This document shows, piece by piece, positions 43,415 through 52,070 of a stretch of DNA of 64,000 nt. The DNA is from Pectinatus sp. Lineage in GTDB: Bacteria; Bacillota; Negativicutes; Selenomonadales; Selenomonadaceae. A program made the position numbers and the translations under genes. The stretch covers positions 1 through 64,000 of the forward strand of contig JAHHSR010000001.1 in the NCBI GenBank assembly GCA_020025075.1, written 5' to 3'. Every line of letters begins with the position of its first letter. The stretch's first letter is position 1. The notes beneath the pieces were generated by a model, which saw nothing but the letters and a program-made list of their open reading frames with translations, made no database searches and was not told where the DNA came from.

Positions 43415-44386
43415 CTATTCCAATAGTAATATCATAAGTGCCAAAATGCCGAATATGCCTTCTGCAATCCAAAAGCGACGCACAACAGTCGTTTCCGGCC
43501 ATCCCTTCAGTTCAAAATGATGGTGGATAGGACTCATGAGAAACACCCTTTTGCCATGGCGATAACGATAGGACAAAACCTGAATGATAACGGAAAGCGC
43601 CTCGATAACAAAAATGCCCCCAATAATGATGAGCAGCAATTCCGTATGCGTCAAAATGGCCACTGCCGCTAAAATGCCGCCTAGAGCCAAAGAACCCGTA
43701 TCACCCATGAATATCTTCGCCGGATTGATATTAAAGCGCAAAAATCCCAAAAGAGCTCCCATGCAGCTAAAACAGAAAATCGCTAAATCAAATTTATTAA
43801 AGTAAAGGCAGATGAGACCGTAAAAAAACGCCGCAATAGCCACGGTACCAGAAGCCAGTCCATCTAATCCATCGGTTAAATTAACGGCATTAGTAGTGCC
43901 AACTAGCACTAATAGCACCAATACATAATAAAATAAATGCAAATTAATTTCAACATCTAAAAATGGCAGCCATAATTTCGTCGAAAGTATGTCATTGTAA
44001 ATTCCAATGTAGGTAACCGCCACAGCAATGATTATTTGGCCGAGCAGCTTTTGCCAAGCACGCAGACCAAGATTGCGCTTTAGAACCACTTTGATATAAT
44101 CGTCAATAAAGCCGATGACAAAATAACCGAGCATAATGAAAAGCGCTAAGATAATATCCATATCCATGTGTGTGCAAAAAACCGTCGCGGCGACAATACC
44201 CAAGACAATTATTATACCGCCCATCGTCGGTGTCCCCGTCTTTTTTTGATGGCTTTGTGGTCCTTCAGCGCGAATGCTCTGTCCAAATTTGAGCTTGTGC
44301 AGCTGAGGAATAAAAAACGGTCCGCAAACCAAAACGACCGCCGCAGCTAAGATTGCCGCCAAAGGCGGCATGAGTAAAATATTCAT
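43415..44386 (-). CDS. mraY: Phospho-MurNAc-pentapeptide transferase MraY
   Basis: A 323-residue polytopic membrane enzyme with about ten helices making lipid I on undecaprenyl phosphate. TGTPTMGG near 47-54, the FIDDYIKV Asp pair, NLTDGLDGLASG and the MGDTGSLALGG and MSPIHHHFELKGW loops with catalytic Asp and His residues are conserved. ATG overlaps the murF stop. Confidence 0.97.
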   Translation of the reverse strand: MNILLMPPLAAILAAAVVLVCGPFFIPQLHKLKFGQSIRAEGPQSHQKKTGTPTMGGIIIVLGIVAATVFCTHMDMDIILALFIMLGYFVIGFIDDYIKVVLKRNLGLRAWQKLLGQIIIAVAVTYIGIYNDILSTKLWLPFLDVEINLHLFYYVLVLLVLVGTTNAVNLTDGLDGLASGTVAIAAFFYGLICLYFNKFDLAIFCFSCMGALLGFLRFNINPAKIFMGDTGSLALGGILAAVAILTHTELLLIIIGGIFVIEALSVIIQVLSYRYRHGKRVFLMSPIHHHFELKGWPETTVVRRFWIAEGIFGILALMILLLE

Positions 44387-45765
44387 TAATTGAGATTCTC
44401 CAATAGTTCGATAATTTTTTCCATATGCATGCTGTGCGAGCCTTTAAAAAGCACCGTATCACCAGGCTTCAAAAAATCGCCAAGCCGCTTTGCCAATTCT
44501 CGCTGGTTATCAAAAGCAAAAGCCTTCACTCCATTGGCCTGTGCCGCTTCAGCAGCCGCTGCTGCAAGCGTGCCAAACGTAAAAAGCGCATCAATCTTCT
44601 GCGCAGCGCAAAATTCGCCAACTTCTTGGTGAGCTTTAAGCTCTGCCGCTCCCAGCTCCTTCATATCGCCAAAGGCAAAAATCCTGCGCGAACGTGCCAC
44701 TTTTTGCATTGCTTCTAAAGAGGAGCGGACCGATGAGGGGCTAGCATTATAGGCATCATTGATGAAAAAGTAATCACGCCAAGGCTTTAGCTCAAAGCGC
44801 ATACCCGAAGATTTAAAGGCAGCTAAGCCTTGGACAATGTTTTTTATTTCCACGCCAAGGTGAATCCCTATACAGATTGCCGCCAAAGCGTCATAGACAT
44901 TGTGCTCACCAATTAGCGGTATCTCGCAGGCAAACTTTCCTTCAGGACAAAGACAATCAAAAGTCGTCTTTCCTTCTGTAGTGACATGAATATTTTCCGC
45001 CATCACGTCAGCTTTATTTTTGATGCCAAAAGTCATGCAAGGCGCTAAAGAAATATCGCGCATTGCACTGACAAACGGGTCATCGCCGTTTAAAACAGCA
45101 AGGCCATTTCGGGACAAGGAGGCAATAAGCTCCCCTTTGGCACGGGCGATATTTTTCTTCGAGCCCAAAAGCTCCATGTGCGCTTCACCAACATTTATAA
45201 CTGCACCGACATCCGGGCAAGCAGCCTTACAAAGCGCCTCTATCTGTCCTAAGCCGCGCATTCCCATTTCTACTACTGCCACCTGCGCAGTAGGGCGCAG
45301 CGAAAGAAGTGTTTGGGCAAGGCCGATTTCTGAATTGTAATTTTTAAACGTCTTACAAATAACATATTTTTGCTCCAAGACAGCCGCTGTGAGGTCTTTA
45401 GTCGTCGTCTTGCCGTTCGAGCCTGTAATCGCTACAACGGGCAAGGAAAATTTTTGCCGCCAAGCACCTGCAATAGCAAGATAGGCAGCGAGCGTATCAG
45501 AAACTGCAATTATAGTAACTGGAGGCAAAGAAATTTCATCTAAGCGATTGTCATCGACAATTAAGACAGCAACACCTTTTTGTGCTGCCTGTTTCAAAAA
45601 ATCGTGTCCATCAAAACGCTCACCGGACAAAGCCAAAAAAGCCATGCCCTTTTCCAGCGTTCTCGTATCAGTGCTTATGCCATTTAACGAAGCTGTCAAC
45701 GGCATATTTTCACCTTGCAGCAATTTGCCTTTTGTCCAGCTTAAAAGTTCTTCTATTGTAAACAT
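44386..45765 (-). CDS. murF: UDP-MurNAc-tripeptide--D-Ala-D-Ala ligase MurF
   Basis: A 459-residue Mur ligase adding D-Ala-D-Ala. AITGSNGKTTTKDL is the P-loop (near 112), with NYNSEIGLAQTLL and NDAYNASPSSVRSSLEAM as MurF motifs and KGSHSMHMEKII at the C-terminus. Three bases separate it from murE. Confidence 0.97.
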   Translation of the reverse strand: MFTIEELLSWTKGKLLQGENMPLTASLNGISTDTRTLEKGMAFLALSGERFDGHDFLKQAAQKGVAVLIVDDNRLDEISLPPVTIIAVSDTLAAYLAIAGAWRQKFSLPVVAITGSNGKTTTKDLTAAVLEQKYVICKTFKNYNSEIGLAQTLLSLRPTAQVAVVEMGMRGLGQIEALCKAACPDVGAVINVGEAHMELLGSKKNIARAKGELIASLSRNGLAVLNGDDPFVSAMRDISLAPCMTFGIKNKADVMAENIHVTTEGKTTFDCLCPEGKFACEIPLIGEHNVYDALAAICIGIHLGVEIKNIVQGLAAFKSSGMRFELKPWRDYFFINDAYNASPSSVRSSLEAMQKVARSRRIFAFGDMKELGAAELKAHQEVGEFCAAQKIDALFTFGTLAAAAAEAAQANGVKAFAFDNQRELAKRLGDFLKPGDTVLFKGSHSMHMEKIIELLENLN

Positions 45766-45768
45766 ATT

Positions 45769-47262
45769 TCACCCCAGTTTTTCTATAATGGCTGCACGAG
45801 CTTCTTCTTTATCATCGAAGTGGATTTTTCCCGTCTTTAAAATCTGGTAGTCCTCATGTCCCTTACCGGCAATTACCACTATATCATCTTTTTGGGCCAG
45901 CTCAATTGCACGCTTAATGGCAGTACGCCTATCAATAATTTTTTCATGCTGATTGCCATGCAGACCTTCTTTTACGCCAGCTTCCACCTCATCTAAAATA
46001 AAAGCAGGGTCCTCTGTTCGTGGATTATCCGAAGTGGCTATAACAACGTCTGACAGTTGTGCCGCCAATTTGCCCATGACTGGTCTTTTGGTCCTGTCGC
46101 GGTCACCGCCACAGCCAAAGACCGTAATGATTCGCGCCTTGGCTATCTCGCGTGCCGTATGAAGAATGTTTTCCAGTCCATCTGGCGTATGAGCATAATC
46201 AACAATGACAGAAAAATCCTGTTTTTGGCTGGCACGGACGAGTTCAAAACGGCCTGATACACCTTTAAAGTCCTCTAAGACCGCCTTTATTTTTTCTACA
46301 GGTATTTTTTCCGCCACAGCGGCAGCTATGGCGCCAAGTACATTGTAAACGTTAAACAAGCCCGTAATCTGCAATTTAAGCATCAAGGATACCTTTCCTG
46401 CCACTTGCAGCTCCATGCCGCCAGCATGAATCTTAATGTTCTGAGCAAAAAAGTCTGCTTTTTCCTTTGCGCTATAAGAAAAGCTTGGACAAGCTGTATG
46501 CTCAAGCATAATTTTTGCTGCCTTGTCATCGCTATTGACGACAGCTGTTTTATTTTTCTTTTTATTTTCCGGCGCCGTCAAAGAAGAAAAGAGACGTGCC
46601 TTAGCAAGGGCATAGTTTTCAAACGTTTTATGAAAATCGAGATGGTCGCGGGTTAAATTGGTAAAAATTGCCGTATCAAACTCGCAGCCCGCCACGCGAT
46701 TAAGTGCCAAAGCATGCGAAGATACTTCCATCACGACATAATCGCACTTTGCTTTTAGCATGCGGTACAGAATATGCTGCAGGTCAACTACATCTGGCGT
46801 CGTATTATTAATCGGTAATACTTCATCGCCAATCATAATTTTGATTGTACCAATAACGCCGACTTTATAGCCCGCTTGGCGCAATATGGCTTGCAGCATA
46901 TAAGAGGTAGTAGTCTTGCCATTTGTACCCGTGACGCCAATGAGGCGCATCTTGTGTGCAGGATAATCATAAAAAGCCGGCACAATTTTTTCCAGTGCTG
47001 CGTGAACATCAGGCACAATTATTTTCGCAACATTTGCTGGCACCACAACATCTTCTTCGGCTAAAATGGCAGCAGCACCCTTTTCTAAGACCATGGGAAC
47101 AAAATCCTTGCCGTTGCTGACCGTCCCCTTAATGCAGGCAAAAAGAGAACCCTCTACTACCTTTCTCGAATCGTGCTCAATGCCTGTTATCTGCTGATTT
47201 AAATCATTTTCCAAATTCGCTTTTGGCAAAAGCGATATTAAATCTCGTATAGTCTTCACCAA
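45769..47262 (-). CDS. murE: UDP-MurNAc-L-Ala-D-Glu ligase MurE
   Basis: A 497-residue Mur ligase adding the third stem residue. P-loop GTNGKTTTSYML (near 114), EVSSHALALNRV, and the DNPR motif (TSDNPRTEDP, near 408) that marks meso-diaminopimelate as substrate rather than lysine. Start is TTG 47262 or GTG 47259 with AGAGG upstream. First gene after a terminator that closes the ftsL unit. Confidence 0.97.
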   Translation of the reverse strand: MVKTIRDLISLLPKANLENDLNQQITGIEHDSRKVVEGSLFACIKGTVSNGKDFVPMVLEKGAAAILAEEDVVVPANVAKIIVPDVHAALEKIVPAFYDYPAHKMRLIGVTGTNGKTTTSYMLQAILRQAGYKVGVIGTIKIMIGDEVLPINNTTPDVVDLQHILYRMLKAKCDYVVMEVSSHALALNRVAGCEFDTAIFTNLTRDHLDFHKTFENYALAKARLFSSLTAPENKKKNKTAVVNSDDKAAKIMLEHTACPSFSYSAKEKADFFAQNIKIHAGGMELQVAGKVSLMLKLQITGLFNVYNVLGAIAAAVAEKIPVEKIKAVLEDFKGVSGRFELVRASQKQDFSVIVDYAHTPDGLENILHTAREIAKARIITVFGCGGDRDRTKRPVMGKLAAQLSDVVIATSDNPRTEDPAFILDEVEAGVKEGLHGNQHEKIIDRRTAIKRAIELAQKDDIVVIAGKGHEDYQILKTGKIHFDDKEEARAAIIEKLG

Positions 47263-47294
47263 TAATGCCTCTTTTCTATGAATTTAAGGCTGGC

Positions 47295-47321
47295 AAAAAA
47301 GGAGCCGTTCATAACGACTCC
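47295..47321 (-). terminator. Intrinsic terminator between ftsL and murE
   Basis: On the minus strand GGAGTCGTT pairs with AACGGCTCC (stem 47321-47301) and is followed by six T (47300-47295). An outer imperfect pairing (AAGGCTGG 47286-47293 with CCAGCTT 47330-47336) surrounds it and could act as an alternative fold. Confidence 0.85.
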
Positions 47322-47356
47322 TCAAATAACCAGCTTTAATTATGCCGTTCAAACGC

Positions 47357-47740
47357 TCATTGCTGATTTTTATGAGCGTAAAACACCTTTGCCGGCAAAA
47401 CCATGCCAAGCTCTGTCGTGGCAATGTACTGTATCCGGCGCGGCGTCTTTAAGCGGGAAATATCGAGCTGCAGCTGCTCGTTTGCCTGCTTTGTCTTAAT
47501 CAAGTTATGCCGTATGCTATCAAGCTTATAGCCTGCATTAGCAATGCAGCACTGCATATATACAAGCACCATCGCCGCTATCGCTGCAACAAAGCACAAG
47601 ACGAGCACATTACGGCGCAAGGCGCCATTGACCTGCGTTTTGATTCCCCTTGCGCCGGTTTGCCGTGGTTTAAGTGGATTCGTGCGCTGCCGTTCTGGCT
47701 TTTGCGCCAGATTCCCATACGTAGAATATTTATTCGTCAC
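47357..47740 (-). CDS. ftsL: Cell division protein FtsL
   Basis: A 127-residue bitopic protein: Arg/Lys-rich cytoplasmic N-terminus, one membrane helix (about 44-64) and a leucine-zipper-like periplasmic coiled coil (LDSIRHNLIKTKQANEQLQL), then IQYIATTELGMVLP, typical of FtsL. Start is GTG 47740 after GGTGAG. Divisome genes ftsI and ftsW that normally follow are not here. Confidence 0.88.
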   Translation of the reverse strand: MTNKYSTYGNLAQKPERQRTNPLKPRQTGARGIKTQVNGALRRNVLVLCFVAAIAAMVLVYMQCCIANAGYKLDSIRHNLIKTKQANEQLQLDISRLKTPRRIQYIATTELGMVLPAKVFYAHKNQQ

Positions 47741-47789
47741 TTTTTCTCACCACGCATTTCTTGTACAAATTTGTTCAGCTTGCTTAATA

Positions 47790-48725
47790 CTAAATTTTTT
47801 CCGCAATACGGAGCTTGGCGCTAGCTGCGCGCGAATTGTCGCACAACTCCTGCTCGCTAGGCAAAATAGCTTTGCCGCACAAGCGAATGGAAGGTTTATG
47901 GCCGCAAGCGCAAACGGGCAAATCTGGCGGACATATACAGCCTTGCGCCTCTTGCCGAAAAGTCTTTTTCACTATACGGTCTTCCAAAGAATGAAAAGTG
48001 ATGACCGCAATTCTGCCGCCTGGCTTTAAATGCCTGATAGCCGCCTGCAAAGTATCTTTTATGATGCCAAGTTCATTATTAACTTCAATTCTTATTGCCT
48101 GAAAGACGCGCTTAGCTGGATGACCATTCATCTTGCGCCGCACTGGAAGCGGAATAGCCCGCTGCACGGCATCAACAAGGTCGAACGTTGTTTCTAGCGG
48201 TGCAATATTGCGCCGCTCAACAATAATAGAAGCTATGCGCCGCGCCCAGCGCTCTTCGCCATAATCCTTAAAAATGCGCTCCAAATCCTGTGCACTATAA
48301 CCATTAACTATATCATAAGCGCTCAAACGAGCCCCCTGGTCCATGCGCATATCCAGCTTGCCGTCGTGCATATAGGAAAAGCCACGGTCTTGCGTATCTA
48401 TTTGGTAAGACGACACGCCAAGGTCAAATAAAAATCCATCAGCCTTCTCAATCTGACAGCGTTGCAAAATATTTTCCAAATGACTAAAATTATCGTGCAC
48501 TATCTGAATCTTGCAAGAAAACTTTTCCAGCCTTTGTGAAGCCGCTTCAATAGCGGCCGTATCTTGATCAATGCCGATCAAGGTACCGTCAGGACCTAAA
48601 GCCTCAGCAATGCGGCAGGAATGGCCTCCACCGCCTAAAGTGCAATCGACATAAGTACCGGAATGCTTTATCGAAAGCCCGGTTATTGCCTCATTTTGCA
48701 TTACGCTGATATGATTAAATTCCAT
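47790..48725 (-). CDS. rsmH: 16S rRNA m4C1402 methyltransferase RsmH
   Basis: A 311-residue SAM methyltransferase (MraW) modifying C1402 of 16S rRNA. VDCTLGGGGHSCRIAEAL is the SAM-binding loop (about 27-44), with FLFDLGVSSYQ and RIAVITFHSLEDRIVK as family motifs. It opens the dcw cluster; mraZ, normally upstream, is absent. The SD is weak. Confidence 0.96.
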   Translation of the reverse strand: MEFNHISVMQNEAITGLSIKHSGTYVDCTLGGGGHSCRIAEALGPDGTLIGIDQDTAAIEAASQRLEKFSCKIQIVHDNFSHLENILQRCQIEKADGFLFDLGVSSYQIDTQDRGFSYMHDGKLDMRMDQGARLSAYDIVNGYSAQDLERIFKDYGEERWARRIASIIVERRNIAPLETTFDLVDAVQRAIPLPVRRKMNGHPAKRVFQAIRIEVNNELGIIKDTLQAAIRHLKPGGRIAVITFHSLEDRIVKKTFRQEAQGCICPPDLPVCACGHKPSIRLCGKAILPSEQELCDNSRAASAKLRIAEKI

Positions 48726-48924
48726 AATTTATTTCATCAAAATCGCCCTAAATGACATCTTGAAGCGACAATGAATATATACTCCCCTTTTTAAGGCCAA
48801 TATGCACACTCTCTGCCTCATGTGAACTTTTCTCTCACAGACAAGTTTGTTATGCATCTGACAATAGATATTTATTTACTATTCTTCAAAGAAGAAAATA
48901 AATCCTTCTAATTTTTGTATAAAG
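48726..48924 (-). other. Intergenic gap upstream of rsmH
   Basis: A 199-bp AT-rich gap with no MraZ gene and no MraZ-type tandem repeats (TGGGN). On the minus strand TTGGCC, a 15-bp spacer and TATATT near 48778-48804 is a possible rsmH promoter. A weak TTATTT/AAATAA hairpin near 48878-48902 may end the upstream gene. Confidence 0.35.
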
Positions 48925-49578
48925 TTAAAATATTGTCAAATTATCCCTAATCGTTATTACTTCACTAGCTATATTCAAATTGACAGGCGCATTTCTAAGG
49001 CGAATATCATCTAGCTTTATATATTGCAAATCGTGTGTTTTTTGCCGAAAAGCAGGTGCATTTACCGCCTTCCAGCTCAAATTGATTACATTTTCCTGCT
49101 TAGCCGCATAAGAACGCAATTTTTCAAGCATCGCATAGCACAATTTATAATCTGCATCGCTCAGCTCATTGGGAGGCAATTGCTGGGCTAAAGACAAATT
49201 ATAGCTCTTGCTCTTTTGATACAATTTTTCCAAGCGATACTTATACTGCTCCAAACTTATCTGCCTGTCATTAAAGGCTGCAAAGTCATCATTATAGCAC
49301 GACCAGATATAATCAGCCTTTTGAACCTCTTTTTTATAGCCTTCATACCAGGTAATAAAGACTGGCTGTTCAACCAAAATCTGCATCTGGCGCTGCTGCC
49401 TTAAAGCTGCATTATCATGCTGCATGGCAAACAGCTGCCAAAAAGAAAAAGCTGCACTGCCAGCAATCAAAAGCGAAAAAAACATAAAAATACGGCGGCT
49501 TGGCAAATACCGATAGCCAGCATACAGCACGGCTATTGTTGCTATGGCAATAAAATATTTTAAATATAGGTGGTTCAT
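48925..49578 (-). CDS. Membrane-anchored protein, unknown function
   Basis: A 217-residue protein with two N-terminal hydrophobic helices (about 8-24 and 31-49) and a 165-residue soluble part that is probably outside the membrane. That part is helical, with heptad-like LYQKSKSYNLSLAQQL and LCYAMLEKLRSYAAKQ, and ends with a short beta-rich tail (VNLNIASEVITIRDNL). Cys93 and Cys148 could pair. No family recognised. It sits just upstream of rsmH, in the same direction, in the place of mraZ. Confidence 0.6.
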   Translation of the reverse strand: MNHLYLKYFIAIATIAVLYAGYRYLPSRRIFMFFSLLIAGSAAFSFWQLFAMQHDNAALRQQRQMQILVEQPVFITWYEGYKKEVQKADYIWSCYNDDFAAFNDRQISLEQYKYRLEKLYQKSKSYNLSLAQQLPPNELSDADYKLCYAMLEKLRSYAAKQENVINLSWKAVNAPAFRQKTHDLQYIKLDDIRLRNAPVNLNIASEVITIRDNLTIF

Positions 49579-49656
49579 TATCTCTTTTCCTTTTTATTAA
49601 CGGCAACTGCCAAAGCTCGGCGTTTCCGCAAAAAATACAATCTCATTCTATTTTAA

Positions 49657-49724
49657 CAAAATAACCCTCCTTTTTCAAAAAACTTTTGCTGCCATTCAAA
49701 TACCTTAAAAAGAGTTGTTATTTG
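49657..49724. other. Long inverted repeat in intergenic gap
   Basis: CAAAATAAC plus CTC and TTTTT (49657-49675) against AAAAA, GAG and GTTATTTG (49707-49724), an imperfect stem of about 16 pairs with a 30-nt loop. It lies between two divergent genes in the otherwise featureless 49579-49832 gap and may be an operator or hairpin. Confidence 0.35.
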
Positions 49725-49832
49725 TAAAAATTTTTTATTAATTTGCATTTTCTTCACAAAATGATTACAAATGCCCTAAATACTGCTATAATATAAGAAA
49801 AAGTTGTACTAATCAACAGATAGGTGATTTTG

Positions 49833-50168
49833 ATGATTTACGGTAAAATATCGCAGGAGGAATTTGACGCTGCCGAGCGTGCCTATGAAAATTGCGGCAA
49901 GCCGGTTTCTAGCCTTGAACAAAAAAAGGAGTTACCAAAAAAAAAAATGCGTCGTGGCGATATCCTCGCTTTGTTCGTCGCTTTTATTTGCCTTATCGCT
50001 GGCACTTTTTTCTCGGATACATCAGTTTTATTCTTGAGCATTTCTCTTCTGCTTTGGATTTTAAAAGACCATCTGCACTTTGCCCGCGGCACGGAAGAAC
50101 TGGCAAAAGCGATGCGTGCTTTTAGTATCATGCTCTTTTTTGGCGCAATTCTCTTATGTATTTTATAA
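49833..50168 (+). CDS. Small membrane protein, unknown
   Basis: A 111-residue protein with an N-terminal soluble region (YGKISQEEFDAAERAYENCG, Glu/Lys-rich) followed by three hydrophobic segments (about 45-59, 61-78 and 95-110). ATG 49833 lies after AGGTGAT. Possible promoter TTACAA-N16-TATAAT ends near 49796. No family recognised. It is 22 bp upstream of the CYTH gene and may be cotranscribed. Confidence 0.6.
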   Translation: MIYGKISQEEFDAAERAYENCGKPVSSLEQKKELPKKKMRRGDILALFVAFICLIAGTFFSDTSVLFLSISLLLWILKDHLHFARGTEELAKAMRAFSIMLFFGAILLCIL

Positions 50169-50190
50169 AAAACTTGAAAATGGTGAAAAT

Positions 50191-50823
50191 ATGACAATAC
50201 CAGAAAAGATTCATCAAGAAATTGAACTGAAATTGCAAATTGCCACACCTGAAGACATCGAGGCAATGAAGAAATTTTTTAGCAAATATTTTTCCTGCCA
50301 AGAAGCTGCAACATGCCATATGCAAGCCAGATATTTTGATACTTGTGATTTTTTGCTTTTGCACAGCGGACTCACTTATAGGATAAGGCTTGAAAACACA
50401 CATTATTTTGCCACTTTAAAAGGTAAAAATCAATCTAATTCTCCTTTGTGTCGCCGTCTGGAAATAAATATCCCCGCCACAAGCTTTGAACCAGATGCCA
50501 ATCATTTTGCCAGCTTTAAAGATGCCCAGCGCTTTACGCACTTGGCACAAGGCAAAAAACTAAGTCCCATCGTTACCAATGATTTTATCCGACAGACCAT
50601 GCTGGTCAAGCATGGTAATTGTCAAATTGAAGTTTCACTCGATAAGGGTAATATTTTTGCTGCTGACAAGAATATTCCTATTTGCGAGTTAGAGCTTGAA
50701 CTAAAAGATGGCACAGAAGAAGATGTCTTAAAGCTCGGGACTATCCTCAAGGAAAATTTTTTCCTCAAGGATAGCTACGAAAGCAAATTCTATCGTGGCC
50801 TGCATGCCATAGGCATTTTATAA
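50191..50823 (+). CDS. CYTH-domain triphosphate-processing protein
   Basis: A 210-residue CYTH protein. The hallmark EIELKL near residue 7 (ExExK), YFDT, RIRLE, ATLKGK, RRLEIN, IEVSLDKG and CELELELK supply the charged residues lining the triphosphate tunnel. Such enzymes hydrolyse inorganic triphosphate or thiamine triphosphate, or are adenylate cyclases; the short form here fits a triphosphatase. ATG 50191 is chosen with GGTGAAAAT upstream. Immediately precedes the glycogen operon. Confidence 0.85.
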   Translation: MTIPEKIHQEIELKLQIATPEDIEAMKKFFSKYFSCQEAATCHMQARYFDTCDFLLLHSGLTYRIRLENTHYFATLKGKNQSNSPLCRRLEINIPATSFEPDANHFASFKDAQRFTHLAQGKKLSPIVTNDFIRQTMLVKHGNCQIEVSLDKGNIFAADKNIPICELELELKDGTEEDVLKLGTILKENFFLKDSYESKFYRGLHAIGIL

Positions 50824-50824
50824 C

Positions 50825-50849
50825 CATAGATGGTCATAGACCATCTATG
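50825..50849 (+). other. Perfect inverted repeat before glgC
   Basis: CATAGATGGTC (50825-50835) and GACCATCTATG (50839-50849) with a 3-nt loop, two bases after the CYTH stop codon. The tail is only loosely T-rich, so it may be a terminator or an operator of the glg operon. Confidence 0.5.
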
Positions 50850-50919
50850 TAAATATTGTTTATAATTATTTTTATATTCGGAATAGTTGATTTATTATGT
50901 TATTAAGGGGACATTGCAA

Positions 50920-52059
50920 ATGAAAAAACTAGAATGCCTTGCAATGATTTTAGCTGGCGGGCAGGGCAGCCGCCTAGGCGAATTGACAAAAAAAATAGCC
51001 AAGCCCGCAGTCCACTTCGGCGGCAAGTACCGCATTATTGATTTTCCGCTCAGCAACTGTTCAAACTCTGGCATTTATACGGTCGGCGTTCTCACTCAGT
51101 ACCGCCCGCTTGAACTGCATAAATACCTTGGCACAGGCATGGCCTGGAATCTTGACCGCAAAGATGGTGGCGTTTTTATCCTGCCACCTTACGTCACGGC
51201 TAACGGTGGCGACTGGTATAATGGCACGGCTGATGCCGTCTACCGCAATCTCAACTTTATAGATACTTATGACCCCGATTACGTCCTCATCCTCTCTGGC
51301 GACCACATCTACACAATGGACTATTCATGGATGCTCGAAGAACACAAGATGAATCATGCTGACGTAACCATCGGCGTCATCAAAGTTCCATTGCAAGAAG
51401 CCTCGCGCTTTGGCATCATGTCTACTGATGAAAATGGGCGCATTACTGCATTTGAAGAAAAGCCTCGCCTACCAAAAAGCAATCTTGCCTCGATGGGTAT
51501 CTATATCTTCAACAGAAAAATCCTTGCCGATTACTTAGAAAAAGATGCTGCCACGCAAAATTCCGCACACGATTTTGGCAAAAATATCATTCCTGCCCTT
51601 TTAAATGACAGCCGCCGCCTCTTTTCATACAGCTTTGATGGATACTGGAAAGATGTCGGTACAATTGATAGCCTCTGGCAAGCAAATATGGACCTTTTAA
51701 ATGGCACTTTTCATCTCTCTCACGCTGACGAATGGCGCATCTATTCTTCTAATCCCGCCTTGCCACCGCACTATATAGGACCCGATGGTTTTGTCCAAAA
51801 CTGCCTTGTCAGCAGTGGCGCCATCATTTACGGCACGGCAAAAAATTCAATCATCTTTTCAGGTGTCTGCATCGAAGAAGGCGCTCAGATAGAAGATGCC
51901 GTTATTATGCCTTTTGCCAAAATAAAAAAGGGAGCACTAATAAAAAGAGCCATTGTCGCCCCTGATTGCCAAGTTGGAGCAAATTATACGCTGATGGGAA
52001 AAGGCGATATTGCGCTCATCGCCGAAAAAACACCTTTAGTAACTGAACAGATTGTTTAG
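50920..52059 (+). CDS. glgC: Glucose-1-phosphate adenylyltransferase GlgC
   Basis: A 379-residue ADP-glucose pyrophosphorylase making ADP-glucose from glucose-1-phosphate and ATP, the first committed step of glycogen synthesis. AGGQGSRLGELT (nucleotide loop, near 12), GTADAVYRNL, SGDHIYTMDY, FEEKP and SMGIYIFN are present, with a C-terminal left-handed beta-helix. ATG 50920 follows AAGGGGA. Confidence 0.96.
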   Translation: MKKLECLAMILAGGQGSRLGELTKKIAKPAVHFGGKYRIIDFPLSNCSNSGIYTVGVLTQYRPLELHKYLGTGMAWNLDRKDGGVFILPPYVTANGGDWYNGTADAVYRNLNFIDTYDPDYVLILSGDHIYTMDYSWMLEEHKMNHADVTIGVIKVPLQEASRFGIMSTDENGRITAFEEKPRLPKSNLASMGIYIFNRKILADYLEKDAATQNSAHDFGKNIIPALLNDSRRLFSYSFDGYWKDVGTIDSLWQANMDLLNGTFHLSHADEWRIYSSNPALPPHYIGPDGFVQNCLVSSGAIIYGTAKNSIIFSGVCIEEGAQIEDAVIMPFAKIKKGALIKRAIVAPDCQVGANYTLMGKGDIALIAEKTPLVTEQIV

Positions 52060-52070
52060 GGGGGCACAGC

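Noticed and set aside
50825..50849. Calling the inverted repeat before glgC a definite terminator
   Set aside because: The stem is perfect, but no continuous T run follows, so it is left as an unassigned repeat.
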